From: DATDRS01 sp035291605
GTDB lineage: Bacteria; Chloroflexota; Anaerolineae; Anaerolineales; UBA6663
Direction of reading: 5' to 3'
DNA length: 16,756 nt
Assembly: GCA_035291605.1 (NCBI GenBank)
Contig: DATDRS010000515.1
Coordinates: 1-16,756, forward strand
Positions 7,248-13,958 of this stretch are shown here, in pieces; position 1 is the first letter of the stretch; each line of letters begins with the position of its first letter. The notes beneath the pieces were generated by a model. That model did not search any database, was not told the origin of the DNA, and saw only the letters and a program-made list of their open reading frames with translations. The position numbers and the translations under genes are program-made.

Positions 7248-7750
7248 TCACCTGCCCTGCTTGCCGCCACCAGGAATACGAGGGGGAGCTGTTCTGCTCG
7301 GAGTGCGGCGCGCGCCTGTGGGATAGCGGGATCGAGCTGCCTCCCACCGTCACCTTCAATTCCAGACAACTGACGGATCTGCCCAAAACCGCCAACCCCG
7401 CCGCCGCCATCACCAATCTCAATACCGGCCAGATCGCGCTGATGGTCGTGGGCGTACCCCAGCCCATGGTCCTGGAAGGGCGCGTCGAATATTACCTGGG
7501 CCGCGAAGTCGAGGCCGGCCAACCGCCCGATGTCAATCTCACCCCTTACGGCGCGCGCGAGAAAGGCGTGTCTCGCCGCCATGCCTCGCTGCGGGTTGAC
7601 CGCCGCCAGCTGCTCCTGATGGACCTCGGAAGCTCGAACGGCACGCAGTTGAACGGCTCCCCTCTCGTCGCCAATGAACCCGTCCGCCTGGAAAGCGGCG
7701 ACGAAATCCGCCTGGGCAAACTCTCGATCCGCGTCTACTTCAATCTATAA
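7244..7750 (+). CDS. Zinc-ribbon plus FHA domain phosphopeptide-binding protein
   Basis: A 168-residue protein that starts inside the stop of the preceding gene (ATGA, 4-nt overlap), so the two are probably made in step. The N-terminus is a small zinc ribbon (CPAC at 4-7 and CSEC at 18-21). A linker of about 45 residues leads to an FHA domain (about 82-166) with the three conserved blocks: Gly86-Arg87, SRRHA (110-114), and GSSNGTQLNG (129-138). These residues bind phospho-threonine in known FHA domains, so it likely reads marks placed by the cassette's kinase. There is no membrane segment. The zinc ribbon may serve for protein-protein contact. An imperfect hairpin follows the gene, and the next gene starts 56 nt downstream with its own strong ribosome site. 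Confidence 0.93.
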   Translation: MITCPACRHQEYEGELFCSECGARLWDSGIELPPTVTFNSRQLTDLPKTANPAAAITNLNTGQIALMVVGVPQPMVLEGRVEYYLGREVEAGQPPDVNLTPYGAREKGVSRRHASLRVDRRQLLLMDLGSSNGTQLNGSPLVANEPVRLESGDEIRLGKLSIRVYFNL

Positions 7751-7753
7751 ATC

Positions 7754-7781
7754 CGAGTGTCGGTCCGCCGGACTCCACTCG
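7754..7781 (+). other. Imperfect hairpin between FHA gene and the 80-residue protein gene
   Basis: CGAGTG (7754-7759) pairs with CACTCG (7776-7781), and inside it TCCG (7764-7767) pairs with CGGA (7769-7772) across a one-base gap that needs rearranging. There is no T-tract. It could slow RNA polymerase or trim the mRNA between the two halves of the cassette. It may also be chance in GC-rich sequence. Confidence 0.3.
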
Positions 7782-7806
7782 ACATTCTTACTCTACGGAG
7801 GTTTGT

Positions 7807-8049
7807 ATGGCGTATACGGTGTTGATCCACATTTCGAACGAAGAGCCAATTGTGGCCGAAATAGAAAAACTGCCTGAGCCAACCGACACCATCATCATCG
7901 CCCAGAACCCACGCATGCGGGACGGCAAAGACCTGCGCTATCTCGCGGCGAATGTCACCACCGTCATCTGGCCCGTCAGCCGCGTCGGGTTCATCGAACT
8001 CCTGCCTTCGGACGAGGAAGAAAAGGTCGTTGGCTTCGTCAGAGAGTAG
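7807..8049 (+). CDS. Unrecognised 80-residue protein
   Basis: I do not recognise this family with confidence. The gene has an excellent ribosome site (GGAGG at 7797-7801, 5 nt before ATG), sits in the middle of the signalling cassette, and has typical codon use, so it is very likely real. The protein is acidic and has no cysteine, signal peptide or membrane segment. It alternates short hydrophobic strands (TVLIHI, DTIIIAQ, NVTTVIWPVSRVGFIELLP) with charged turns, including the central NPRMRDGKDLRYL (34-46). That pattern suggests a small all-beta fold. The strong ribosome site implies more product than its neighbours, as for a partner or adaptor subunit. A role with the downstream regulator or GTPase is possible but only by position. 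Confidence 0.8.
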   Translation: MAYTVLIHISNEEPIVAEIEKLPEPTDTIIIAQNPRMRDGKDLRYLAANVTTVIWPVSRVGFIELLPSDEEEKVVGFVRE

Positions 8050-8103
8050 CGATGGGAGCGGAAAAAGTCTTCGCGCCTTCATCCGTCCGCCTTCCGCCAG
8101 TCT

Positions 8104-8841
8104 ATGCCTGAATTACACGAGCGGCGCCGCATCCTGGTCGTGGACGACGAGCCGCGCATGATTCGTTTTATCCGGATGAATCTCGAGCATGACGGCTTTG
8201 AGGTCGTCGAAGCCGCCGACGGATTAGCCGCGCTCAAGCAGGTGCGCGACACCCTGCCGGATCTGGCGCTGCTGGACGTGGCCATGCCCGAGCTGGACGG
8301 CTTTGAGACCCTCCGGCTGCTGCGCGAAATTTCGAGCGTGCCGGTGATCATGCTTACCGCGCGGGGCGAGGAAGACGACCGGGTACGCGGCCTCGAGTTG
8401 GGCGCGGACGACTACGTCACCAAGCCCTTCAGCCCGCGCGAACTGGTCAGCCGCGTCAAAGCGGTCCTGCGCCGGACCGAAGCGCCGGCCCCGGCCGAGA
8501 AGACCACCCTTCAGGTGGACGACCGCCTGAGTCTCAACTTCGACCGACGCGAGGTGCTGGTCGAGGGCCGGCCCGTCAAGCTCCGCCCGACCGAATATCG
8601 CCTGCTTTACCATCTGGTCAACAACGCCGGGTGGGTCGTGCCGCACGATCAACTGCTGGCCAAGGTGTGGGGCTACGAGTACCGCGAGGAGACGCATTAC
8701 CTGCGGCTGTACATCAACTACCTGCGCCAAAAACTCGAGCTGGACCCGGCCCATCCGAAATACATCCTCACGGAGCGCGGCGTGGGGTACCGGTTCGTGG
8801 ACTTCCGCAAGCCGGACGAGAAAGCCGCGCGCGAAAAGTAA
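8104..8841 (+). CDS. OmpR/PhoB-family response regulator
   Basis: A two-component transcription regulator of 245 residues. The receiver domain (about 9-123) has the acidic pair Asp14/Asp15, phospho-acceptor Asp58 (LLDVAMPELDG), Thr85 and Lys107 (TKPF). After a short Pro/Ala linker comes a winged-helix DNA-binding domain (about 137-238) with RPTEYRLLYHLVNNAG and the terminal ILTERGVGYRF motif. All switch residues are present. No histidine kinase gene is visible in the window, so it is an orphan: its kinase may be elsewhere, or the cassette's Ser/Thr kinase may also act on it. The ATG at 8104 has no obvious ribosome site. It fits the usual length before ILVVDDE. The GTPase gene follows 11 nt later. 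Confidence 0.95.
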   Translation: MPELHERRRILVVDDEPRMIRFIRMNLEHDGFEVVEAADGLAALKQVRDTLPDLALLDVAMPELDGFETLRLLREISSVPVIMLTARGEEDDRVRGLELGADDYVTKPFSPRELVSRVKAVLRRTEAPAPAEKTTLQVDDRLSLNFDRREVLVEGRPVKLRPTEYRLLYHLVNNAGWVVPHDQLLAKVWGYEYREETHYLRLYINYLRQKLELDPAHPKYILTERGVGYRFVDFRKPDEKAAREK

Positions 8842-8852
8842 ACGAGGCCAAG

Positions 8853-9368
8853 ATGAGTCACGCTTACAAAATCGTCGTCACCGGCCCCTTCCGCGCGGGC
8901 AAAACCCGGTTCATCAAGACGATCAGCGACATCGCGGTCGTCTCCACCGAGCGCAAAATCACGCGCCGCATCGAGGGCCTCACCAAAAAGACGACGACGG
9001 TGGCGATGGATTACGGGCGCGTCACGCTCAACGACGCCGTCCTGCACCTGCACGGCACGCCCGGCCAGGCCCGGTTCGATTTTATGTGGGACATCCTGGC
9101 CCAGGAAATGGATGGCTTTGTCCTGCTCGTGGACGCGGCGGACCTGGATACCGTGGGCGAAGCGCAGGCGTTGATTGATATGTTCACCTCGGCGCACGCC
9201 GTGCCGTACGTCATCGCCGCCAACAGGCAGGATGTCGAGGGCGCCGCCTCGCCGGCCAAGCTCCGCCGCGCGCTGGGCGTCGGCCCGGATATTCTGGTCA
9301 TGCCCTGCGTCTCCACGCGCAAGACAAGCGTGAGACAGGTGCTTTTGCAGTTACTCGAATCGCTATAG
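8853..9368 (+). CDS. Small Ras-like GTPase (COG2229/MglA-related)
   Basis: A 171-residue single-domain GTPase. The P-loop is GPFRAGKT (11-18). The switch I region has TTTVAMDYG (47-55), and the G3 motif is HGTPGQARF (67-75), with Gly68 where most Ras-like proteins have Asp, as is common in this bacterial group. The base-recognition motif is NRQD (124-127) in place of NKxD. The frame stays open upstream to 8631, but only the ATG at 8853 (GAGG at 8844-8847) avoids overlapping the response regulator and begins right before the first strand. Relatives work as nucleotide switches in motility, polarity or signalling, usually with a roadblock/MglB-type partner. None is present here, so the GAP/partner is elsewhere or is the 80-residue protein (speculative). 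Last intact gene of the cassette. Confidence 0.92.
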   Translation: MSHAYKIVVTGPFRAGKTRFIKTISDIAVVSTERKITRRIEGLTKKTTTVAMDYGRVTLNDAVLHLHGTPGQARFDFMWDILAQEMDGFVLLVDAADLDTVGEAQALIDMFTSAHAVPYVIAANRQDVEGAASPAKLRRALGVGPDILVMPCVSTRKTSVRQVLLQLLESL

Positions 9369-9455
9369 GCGGAATTTGAGAACGGCGTGCTCACCATCAC
9401 GCTGCCCAAGTCCGAAGCGGTTCGCCCGAAGGCCATCACCATCAAGGCGAAGTAA
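9369..9455 (+). pseudogene. Hsp20 (alpha-crystallin) C-terminal remnant
   Basis: Directly after the GTPase stop codon and in the same frame, 28 codons read AEFENGVLTITLPKSEAV followed by RPKAITIKAK and then TAA (9453-9455). This matches the end of bacterial small heat shock proteins: the NGVLTITLPK strand and the I-x-I tail (ITI). The rest of the alpha-crystallin domain and any start codon with a ribosome site are missing, so it cannot make a working protein. It probably survives from a deletion that joined the cassette's end to an hsp20 3' end. The identification rests on one short but distinctive motif. Confidence 0.75.
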
Positions 9456-9491
9456 CAGAGAGCGGATGGCGAACAGCAGAGCGCCACAAGC

Positions 9492-9524
9492 AAACGCCCG
9501 GCTCCGTATGAGCCGGGCGTTTTG
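9492..9524. terminator. Strong rho-independent terminator between convergent units
   Basis: AAACGCCCGGCTC (9492-9504) and GAGCCGGGCGTTT (9510-9522) form a perfect 13-bp GC-rich stem with a 5-nt loop (CGTAT), followed by TTGATT. Read on the other strand it ends in AAACG-paired Ts as well. It can therefore stop both the rightward cassette and the leftward peptidase transcript. It lies 37 nt after the Hsp20 remnant's stop and was perhaps once that gene's terminator. Confidence 0.88.
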
Positions 9525-9567
9525 ATTCGCCATTGTCAATAGAATCCTGGCGGCTCTACCTTATCCC

Positions 9568-11610
9568 CTATCTGCGCTTCATGCAATACCTGTCAAACCA
9601 CGCGACCATCCGGTTCAGCCGGTCCACGCGGTGCTGAGGCTCGCCGGAGCGGGACATCTCGTGCCCCTCGCGAGGATAACGGTAGAACACCACCGTGCGC
9701 TTCAATCGCTTGAGCGCAGTAAAGAGCTGCTCGGCGTCGGCGGGCGGGCAGCGCCAGTCCTGGTCCTGATGCTCAATCGCCAGCGGCGTGTGAATGTCCC
9801 GCACGTAGGCCAGCGGCGAGTGCTGCCAGGCTTTTTGATAGTCGTCGAACGGATAGATCTCGAACTCGCGCTCGATGAGCCACGGCACGTCGGTGGCGCC
9901 GTACCACGACATCAGGTTATACAGGCCGCGCTGCGCCCAGGCGCACGCAAAGCGCTGATCGTGCCCCACAATCCACGCCGTCAGGTATCCGGCGTAACTG
10001 CCGCCCGTGAGCGCCAGGCGCTTCGGGTCCACAAAGCCCAGGCTCACGACTTTGTCTACCCCGGCCAGGACATCCTGCATCGCTACTTCGCCCCAGTTGT
10101 TTTGAATGGCGGTGGTGTGCGCCTCGCCATAGCCCTCCGACCCGCGCGGGTTACAGTAGAACACCACATAACCGCGCGCCGCGTGGAGCTGCCACTCCAG
10201 CCACATGCTCGGGTGACCTGGCCCCCACATGACGTGCGGCCCGCCGTGCATGTTCACCGCAAGCGGGTACTTCTTCCCCTTGCGGAAGCCGATGGGCTTG
10301 ACCATCCAGCCCTGGATCTCGCAGCCGTCCGCGGCGGTGTAGTGCATGGCTTCCGTCCTGGCGACTTCGCGCTCGGCCAGCAGCTGGTCGTTGAACGCGG
10401 TGAGACGTTTTTCGGATTGGCCGTCGGCTTTGGCGATATAGAGGTCAACCGGGCGTTCGGGCGTGCAGGCGGCGAACGCGATGCGGCCGGCGCGGTCAAC
10501 GCTGAACCCCAGCACCATCCGCCGTCCACCGACGACCTTCTCCATCCCCCCGCCCCGCACGCTCACGCGATAAACCCCTACATCGCCGTGATCCTCCGCT
10601 TGAAAATACAGAGCGCGCGAGTCTGCCGACCAGTGAAACGCCTCCACGCTCCGGTCCAGATCCGCCGTCAGGGCGCGCGCCTCGCCTCCGCCCGCCGGCA
10701 TCACCGCCAGGTCCAGCCGGTGGCCGAACGATCCCGAATCTAAAACGCGGAGCGCGGCAATCCATTTGCCATCCGGCGATACCTGCGGCGCGAAATACTC
10801 ATAGCCGGGAGCGGTGATATACCGGAACGGCCTGCGCTTGCCCGCAGCCGGAAGGCGCACCAGGCTTTCGTGCTCCCACGGAAAATCCTCCGGCGTGCGT
10901 GACTGAGCGGAAATAATGACCGCGCCGTCCTTCGACCAGGCGATTTCGTTGAAGTTCATCTCGCCTTCAGTGAGGCGGTACGGTTTGCCAGGCTCCGCCT
11001 CGTCGCTCGCGCCCACCTCCGTCACGTAAATGTGCGAGAAACGGTCGCCCATGTACTCCGTGCCGGTCCGGTACGGCAGGCGGGTAATGACGCGCGGGTC
11101 GGCCTTCTGTTTCTCCTTGTCTTCCTTCATCTCGTCGCGGTGCCTGGCCTCCAGCGCCGAGGCCGGCGACGGGTCGGCCTTGCCCGTATCTTCGCGGCGG
11201 CGCTCCTCGGCGTTGACCGGGGAAAGGAAAGCGATCTTCCGGCCGTCCGGACTCCAGACGGGATTCGTCGCGCCGTTGGGCATGGAGGTCAGCGGGCGCG
11301 CCTCGCCCCCCTCCAGGCTGATGAGATAAATCTGCGGCTGGCTGTCGCGCGCCGCCACAAACGCCAGCGCCTTCCCGTCCGGGCGCCAGCGCGGCGTCGT
11401 CGCGGATTTCGCGCCGAAGGTGAACTGGCGCGTGCGCGCTTTCGCGCCGTCGAGCGCGGCGAGCCAGATGTGCCGCACGTACTTGTTTCCCAGTTTGTCC
11501 AGACTCAATTTGACAAAAGCAATCTGCTTTCCGTCCGGGCTGATGTGCGGGTCTTCGACAAATTGCAGTGCGTAAAGGTCTTCAGCCTTGAAAGGGCGCC
11601 TGACAGGCAA
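9568..11610 (-). CDS. S9-family peptidase (prolyl oligopeptidase / acylaminoacyl-peptidase type)
   Basis: A 680-residue serine peptidase acting on small peptides. Residues about 10-410 form a beta-propeller with repeated SPDG/RPDGK blades (ISPDGKQIAFV at 23-33, WRPDGKALAFV, WSPDGRKIAFL, VSPDGKWIAAL) that filters substrates by size. It is interrupted by a highly charged insert (about 134-172). The alpha/beta-hydrolase domain (about 425-680) has the oxyanion region HGGPH (455-459), nucleophile Ser538 in GGSYAGY, acid Asp618 in HQDQDWRCPP, and base His650 in REGHEMSR. No signal peptide is seen, so it is probably cytoplasmic. The start is TTG at 11610: AAAAGGAG lies 7 nt upstream, while the nearby ATG inside that spacer is out of frame. 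It is the last gene of the minus-strand series, 69 nt after the DUF971 gene, and ends at the shared terminator. Confidence 0.94.
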   Translation of the reverse strand: MPVRRPFKAEDLYALQFVEDPHISPDGKQIAFVKLSLDKLGNKYVRHIWLAALDGAKARTRQFTFGAKSATTPRWRPDGKALAFVAARDSQPQIYLISLEGGEARPLTSMPNGATNPVWSPDGRKIAFLSPVNAEERRREDTGKADPSPASALEARHRDEMKEDKEKQKADPRVITRLPYRTGTEYMGDRFSHIYVTEVGASDEAEPGKPYRLTEGEMNFNEIAWSKDGAVIISAQSRTPEDFPWEHESLVRLPAAGKRRPFRYITAPGYEYFAPQVSPDGKWIAALRVLDSGSFGHRLDLAVMPAGGGEARALTADLDRSVEAFHWSADSRALYFQAEDHGDVGVYRVSVRGGGMEKVVGGRRMVLGFSVDRAGRIAFAACTPERPVDLYIAKADGQSEKRLTAFNDQLLAEREVARTEAMHYTAADGCEIQGWMVKPIGFRKGKKYPLAVNMHGGPHVMWGPGHPSMWLEWQLHAARGYVVFYCNPRGSEGYGEAHTTAIQNNWGEVAMQDVLAGVDKVVSLGFVDPKRLALTGGSYAGYLTAWIVGHDQRFACAWAQRGLYNLMSWYGATDVPWLIEREFEIYPFDDYQKAWQHSPLAYVRDIHTPLAIEHQDQDWRCPPADAEQLFTALKRLKRTVVFYRYPREGHEMSRSGEPQHRVDRLNRMVAWFDRYCMKRR

Positions 11611-11636
11611 TGCGCATCTCCTTTTGAGTGTGGCGG

Positions 11637-11683
11637 GTGACGGTTGACAGGCGTCGTGAGTCCCGTCTCTCGCCGACCGTCAC
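11637..11683 (-). repeat. Imperfect hairpin overlapping the DUF971 stop codon
   Basis: GTGACGGT (11637-11644) pairs with ACCGTCAC (11676-11683), and GGCG (11650-11653) pairs with CGCC (11671-11674) inside it. On the minus strand the sequence begins AGTGACGAGTGACGG, a direct repeat of GTGAC(G). The last codons and stop of the DUF971 gene lie within it. No T-tract follows. It may be a small dispersed intergenic element that set the gene's present end. Confidence 0.4.
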
Positions 11684-12033
11684 TCGTCACTTTTTGCTGG
11701 TTTAGCCCGGCACGCTTCACATGGGCACAGGCCGCGCAGGTAGGCCCACGTGTAAATGCCGGTGTGGTGTCCATCCTCCCATTCCGGCTGGATGGCGTAG
11801 TTGCCCACCGGCATGATCCTGGTGATGACGTAGCTTTTCGCGGGAGACAACGAGAGGCTGAACACATCGGGGTCCGGCGGCCGGCCCATGTTCTCGTGCC
11901 CGCCGCGGCACTCCACGCACGGGCAGGCCTCGCGCAATCCGGCCAGCGGATATTCGCTCTTGTGTCCGTCATCCCAGGGGATCACGAGGACTTTACGGGT
12001 CCGGTCGAGGGTAATCGCGGTTGGACGTGACAT
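11680..12033 (-). CDS. DUF971 / GBBH-like N-terminal domain protein
   Basis: A 117-residue protein of the DUF971 group, the small domain also found at the N-terminus of gamma-butyrobetaine hydroxylases and fused to the Mrp/HCF101 Fe-S carrier in plants. Family marks are WDDGHKSEYPLAGLREACPC (20-39), the segment GNYAIQPEWEDGHHTGIYTW (77-96), and two CPCxxC clusters (Cys37/39/42 and Cys103/105/108) that probably hold zinc or contact an iron-sulfur carrier. The exact function is unknown. The ATG at 12033 has only a weak ribosome site and lies 13 nt after the SH3b gene's stop, so coupling is likely. The last residues (KSDE) are encoded by a repeat-like sequence and may not be ancestral. Confidence 0.92.
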   Translation of the reverse strand: MSRPTAITLDRTRKVLVIPWDDGHKSEYPLAGLREACPCVECRGGHENMGRPPDPDVFSLSLSPAKSYVITRIMPVGNYAIQPEWEDGHHTGIYTWAYLRGLCPCEACRAKPAKSDE

Positions 12034-12046
12034 ATCAAAATTTTCT

Positions 12047-12562
12047 CTATGGCCCCTGCACCGCCTGCAAATAGTTCTGCACCGCCCAGCCGTATTTGGT
12101 GTTCGTGGCCGGATCGACGAGATACCACCACACGAAACCGTCCGCCTCCGCCGGGCCGGCCTGCACCTGCAGCACCTCCCGCTCGATGGCCAGGTAGTTC
12201 ACGGGGCTGCTCGTGCCCGGCTCGGCGCGCAGATTGAGAAAGCCCTGCTCCCCCGTGCCGGTGACCTGCACGTAGTCGCCCACTTTCAACGCAGTGGAGG
12301 GCGGCGGGGGCGGCGTATCCGCCGGGTCCGCGCCGGGGATGGGCGTCGGCGCCGATTGGAGGGTCGCCGTGGCCATCGCGTTCGAGAGCGGGACGGTGAG
12401 GATGACGGCCGTCACGGTCGGGCCGGGCAGATCGGCCGGGCGCGTCGCCGCCAGCAAGGCCGCCAGCGCCCCGGCGGCCATCAGACACAAAAAGGCCGTC
12501 AGCGCCAGCAGCCACCACGGAATGTATCCGGCTGAGTCTCGCGGAGAAACGGGGAGGGTCAC
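12047..12562 (-). CDS. Membrane-anchored bacterial SH3 (SH3b) domain protein
   Basis: A 171-residue protein with a short N-terminal tail, one hydrophobic segment (about 15-39, WWLLALTAFLCLMAAGALAALL), a Pro/Thr-rich linker (about 45-90) and a C-terminal SH3b-like domain (about 92-168: VGDYVQVTGTG, FLNLRAEPG, WWYLVDPATNTKYGWAVQNYL). The layout suggests an inner-membrane anchor with the SH3b domain outside, where such domains often bind cell-wall peptides. No Cys lipobox is seen, and Cys26 lies in mid-membrane. The start is GTG at 12562, 12 nt after the SpoIIE-type phosphatase stop, with no clear ribosome site. It sits between a signalling phosphatase and a DUF971 gene, and a functional link is not obvious. 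Confidence 0.85.
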   Translation of the reverse strand: MTLPVSPRDSAGYIPWWLLALTAFLCLMAAGALAALLAATRPADLPGPTVTAVILTVPLSNAMATATLQSAPTPIPGADPADTPPPPPSTALKVGDYVQVTGTGEQGFLNLRAEPGTSSPVNYLAIEREVLQVQAGPAEADGFVWWYLVDPATNTKYGWAVQNYLQAVQGP

Positions 12563-12574
12563 AAAGGCGAGGGG

Positions 12575-13867
12575 TTACAGGCCGCCGTCGTACTTGGCCA
12601 CCAGCACCGTGATATCGTCGAAGGCCGGGGCCGTCCCCCGAAAAGCAAAGACGTCGTCAAAGACAGCCTGGCACACCGCCGGCGCAGCGTCGGCGCGGTG
12701 GCGCGAGATCAGCGTAATCAGGCGCTCGGTGGAATAGATCTCAAGGGCCTCGTTCACCGCGTCGGGCACGCCGTCGGAATAAGCCACCAGCAGGTCGCCC
12801 GGCTGAAGCTGTATCGAGCGCTCCTCCAGCGTCAAGTCCGGCCACATCCCCAGAAAGCGGCCTTCGGCCTCGAGCGCCAGCGGCAGCGCAGAATCCTTGC
12901 GGAAGAGCAGCGGCTTGTCCTGCCCGGCGCGGACGTAGCGCAGGTGGCCGGTCGGCAGATGCAGCACGCCGTAGAACACGGTGACGAACATCTCGTCATT
13001 CGACGAAACTTCCATGATCCCGTGATGCACGGCCATCGCCACTTCCCCCGGCGAGGTGCTGCGCCGGGCGTGCGCGAGGAACAGCGTGCGCGTGACCGCC
13101 ATGAACAGCGCTGCGTGCACGCTCTTGTCGGACACGTCGGCCATGAGCAGGCCGGCGTGCTCGTCGTCCACCCGGATCACGTCGTACAGGTCGCCGCCCA
13201 CGTGCCGCGCCGGGACGTTGCGCCCCGCAAACGTGTACCCGGGCATGACCGGGAACTGCGAGGGGAGCAGGCTGCGCTGGACCTCGCCCGCGATCTCCAG
13301 CTCGCGTTCGAGCTTCTCCTTCTGCACGATCTCGGCCTGCGCGGCTTTGAGGTCCTCGTAGGCTTTGCGAAGCTCCTCGTTCTTGCGGGTCAGGTCGGCG
13401 ATCGTGTTCTGCCCTGCCGCACGCACGTTGGAGACGAAGCGCTGGATCATGGCCATGGCCATATTCGAGCTGTTGCTGAGCAGCTCGTGGAACTCGTGCT
13501 CGGAGATTTCGAGGACGGACGTCTCGACCAGCGTCGTGATGCTGGCCGTGCGCGGCTTGTGCTCGATGAGGGCCATCTCGCCGAAGAACTCGCCGGGGTG
13601 ACGGATGGCGAGGACGCGCTGTTCATCGTCGCCCAGCTTCTGCGTAATCGCGACCTGTCCCTCGGCGACAATGTAAAAGATGTGCTCGATCTCGCCTTCG
13701 TGGCACAGCGTATGGCCGGGCGGGTAGGTGCGCATGGAGGCGACGGCACACAGGGCCTCCACCGCCTGGTCGCTAACGCCCGGAAAGGCGCGGCGGACAA
13801 TGGCAGCAGCAGCAGGCATGTGCTCAATCGTACTCGAATTTTCGGGAGTCGCCAATCGGATGACCAT
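12575..13867 (-). CDS. Cyclic-nucleotide-binding domain plus SpoIIE-type PP2C phosphatase
   Basis: A 430-residue regulator. Residues about 28-145 are a CRP-like cNMP-binding domain with the phosphate-binding cassette GEFFGEMALIEHKPRTAS (92-109). A helical, probably coiled-coil linker (about 153-195) follows. The PP2C/SpoIIE domain (about 200-428) has EVQRSLLPSQFP, GGDLYD (224-229, Asp226), ADVSDKSVHAAL (243-254, Asp244), YSDGVPDA (363-370, Asp365) and FDDIT (416-420). Metal-binding acids are kept, but the usual DVSGKG is DVSDKS and the usual AGHNPP is AGQDKP. Relatives dephosphorylate anti-sigma antagonists or other Ser-phosphoproteins, and none is seen nearby. The start is ATG at 13867 with TAAGGA 4 nt upstream. 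The role of the ligand (cAMP, c-di-GMP or other) cannot be read from the sequence. Confidence 0.93.
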   Translation of the reverse strand: MVIRLATPENSSTIEHMPAAAAIVRRAFPGVSDQAVEALCAVASMRTYPPGHTLCHEGEIEHIFYIVAEGQVAITQKLGDDEQRVLAIRHPGEFFGEMALIEHKPRTASITTLVETSVLEISEHEFHELLSNSSNMAMAMIQRFVSNVRAAGQNTIADLTRKNEELRKAYEDLKAAQAEIVQKEKLERELEIAGEVQRSLLPSQFPVMPGYTFAGRNVPARHVGGDLYDVIRVDDEHAGLLMADVSDKSVHAALFMAVTRTLFLAHARRSTSPGEVAMAVHHGIMEVSSNDEMFVTVFYGVLHLPTGHLRYVRAGQDKPLLFRKDSALPLALEAEGRFLGMWPDLTLEERSIQLQPGDLLVAYSDGVPDAVNEALEIYSTERLITLISRHRADAAPAVCQAVFDDVFAFRGTAPAFDDITVLVAKYDGGL

Positions 13868-13872
13868 AGTCC

Positions 13873-13915
13873 TTACGCCTTTCTAACCTGCGGCAAGACA
13901 AAAAAATTACGCCTT
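13873..13915 (-). repeat. Direct repeat AAGGCGTAA upstream of the SpoIIE-type gene
   Basis: On the minus strand AAGGCGTAA occurs at 13915-13907 and again at 13881-13873, 34 bp apart start to start. The second copy merges with the ribosome site. Between them GGCAAG and CTTGCC (13918-13892) can form a 6-bp stem with seven Ts in the loop. This could be an operator pair or a leader structure controlling translation, though chance is possible for a 9-mer. Confidence 0.3.
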
Positions 13916-13935
13916 GCCAATGCCTATTCACATTT

Positions 13936-13958
13936 GGCTCATATTCTGAAGATGAGCC
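13936..13958 (-). other. Short stem-loop directly after polX stop
   Basis: GGCTCAT and ATGAGCC (13958-13952 and 13942-13936 on the minus strand) form a 7-bp stem with a 9-nt loop, starting at the base after the polX stop codon. There is no T-tract, so it is a poor terminator. It may protect the 3' end of a processed mRNA or mark the border between polX and the downstream group. Confidence 0.35.

Noticed and set aside
8052..8111. 19-codon ORF with its stop overlapping the response regulator start, possible leader peptide
   Set aside because: There is no clear ribosome site or regulatory residue run, so chance is the simpler explanation.
8631..8852. 74-residue N-terminal extension of the GTPase
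   Set aside because: It overlaps the response regulator's DNA-binding domain in another frame and has shadow-like composition; ATG 8853 has its own ribosome site.
9366..9455. Hsp20-like codons as a readthrough extension of the GTPase
   Set aside because: The GTPase already ends at the normal length with a typical final helix, and the extra residues match a different family.
9631..10743. 370-codon plus-strand open frame over the S9 peptidase gene
   Set aside because: Antisense to the catalytic domain of a clear peptidase; no motif or start signal.
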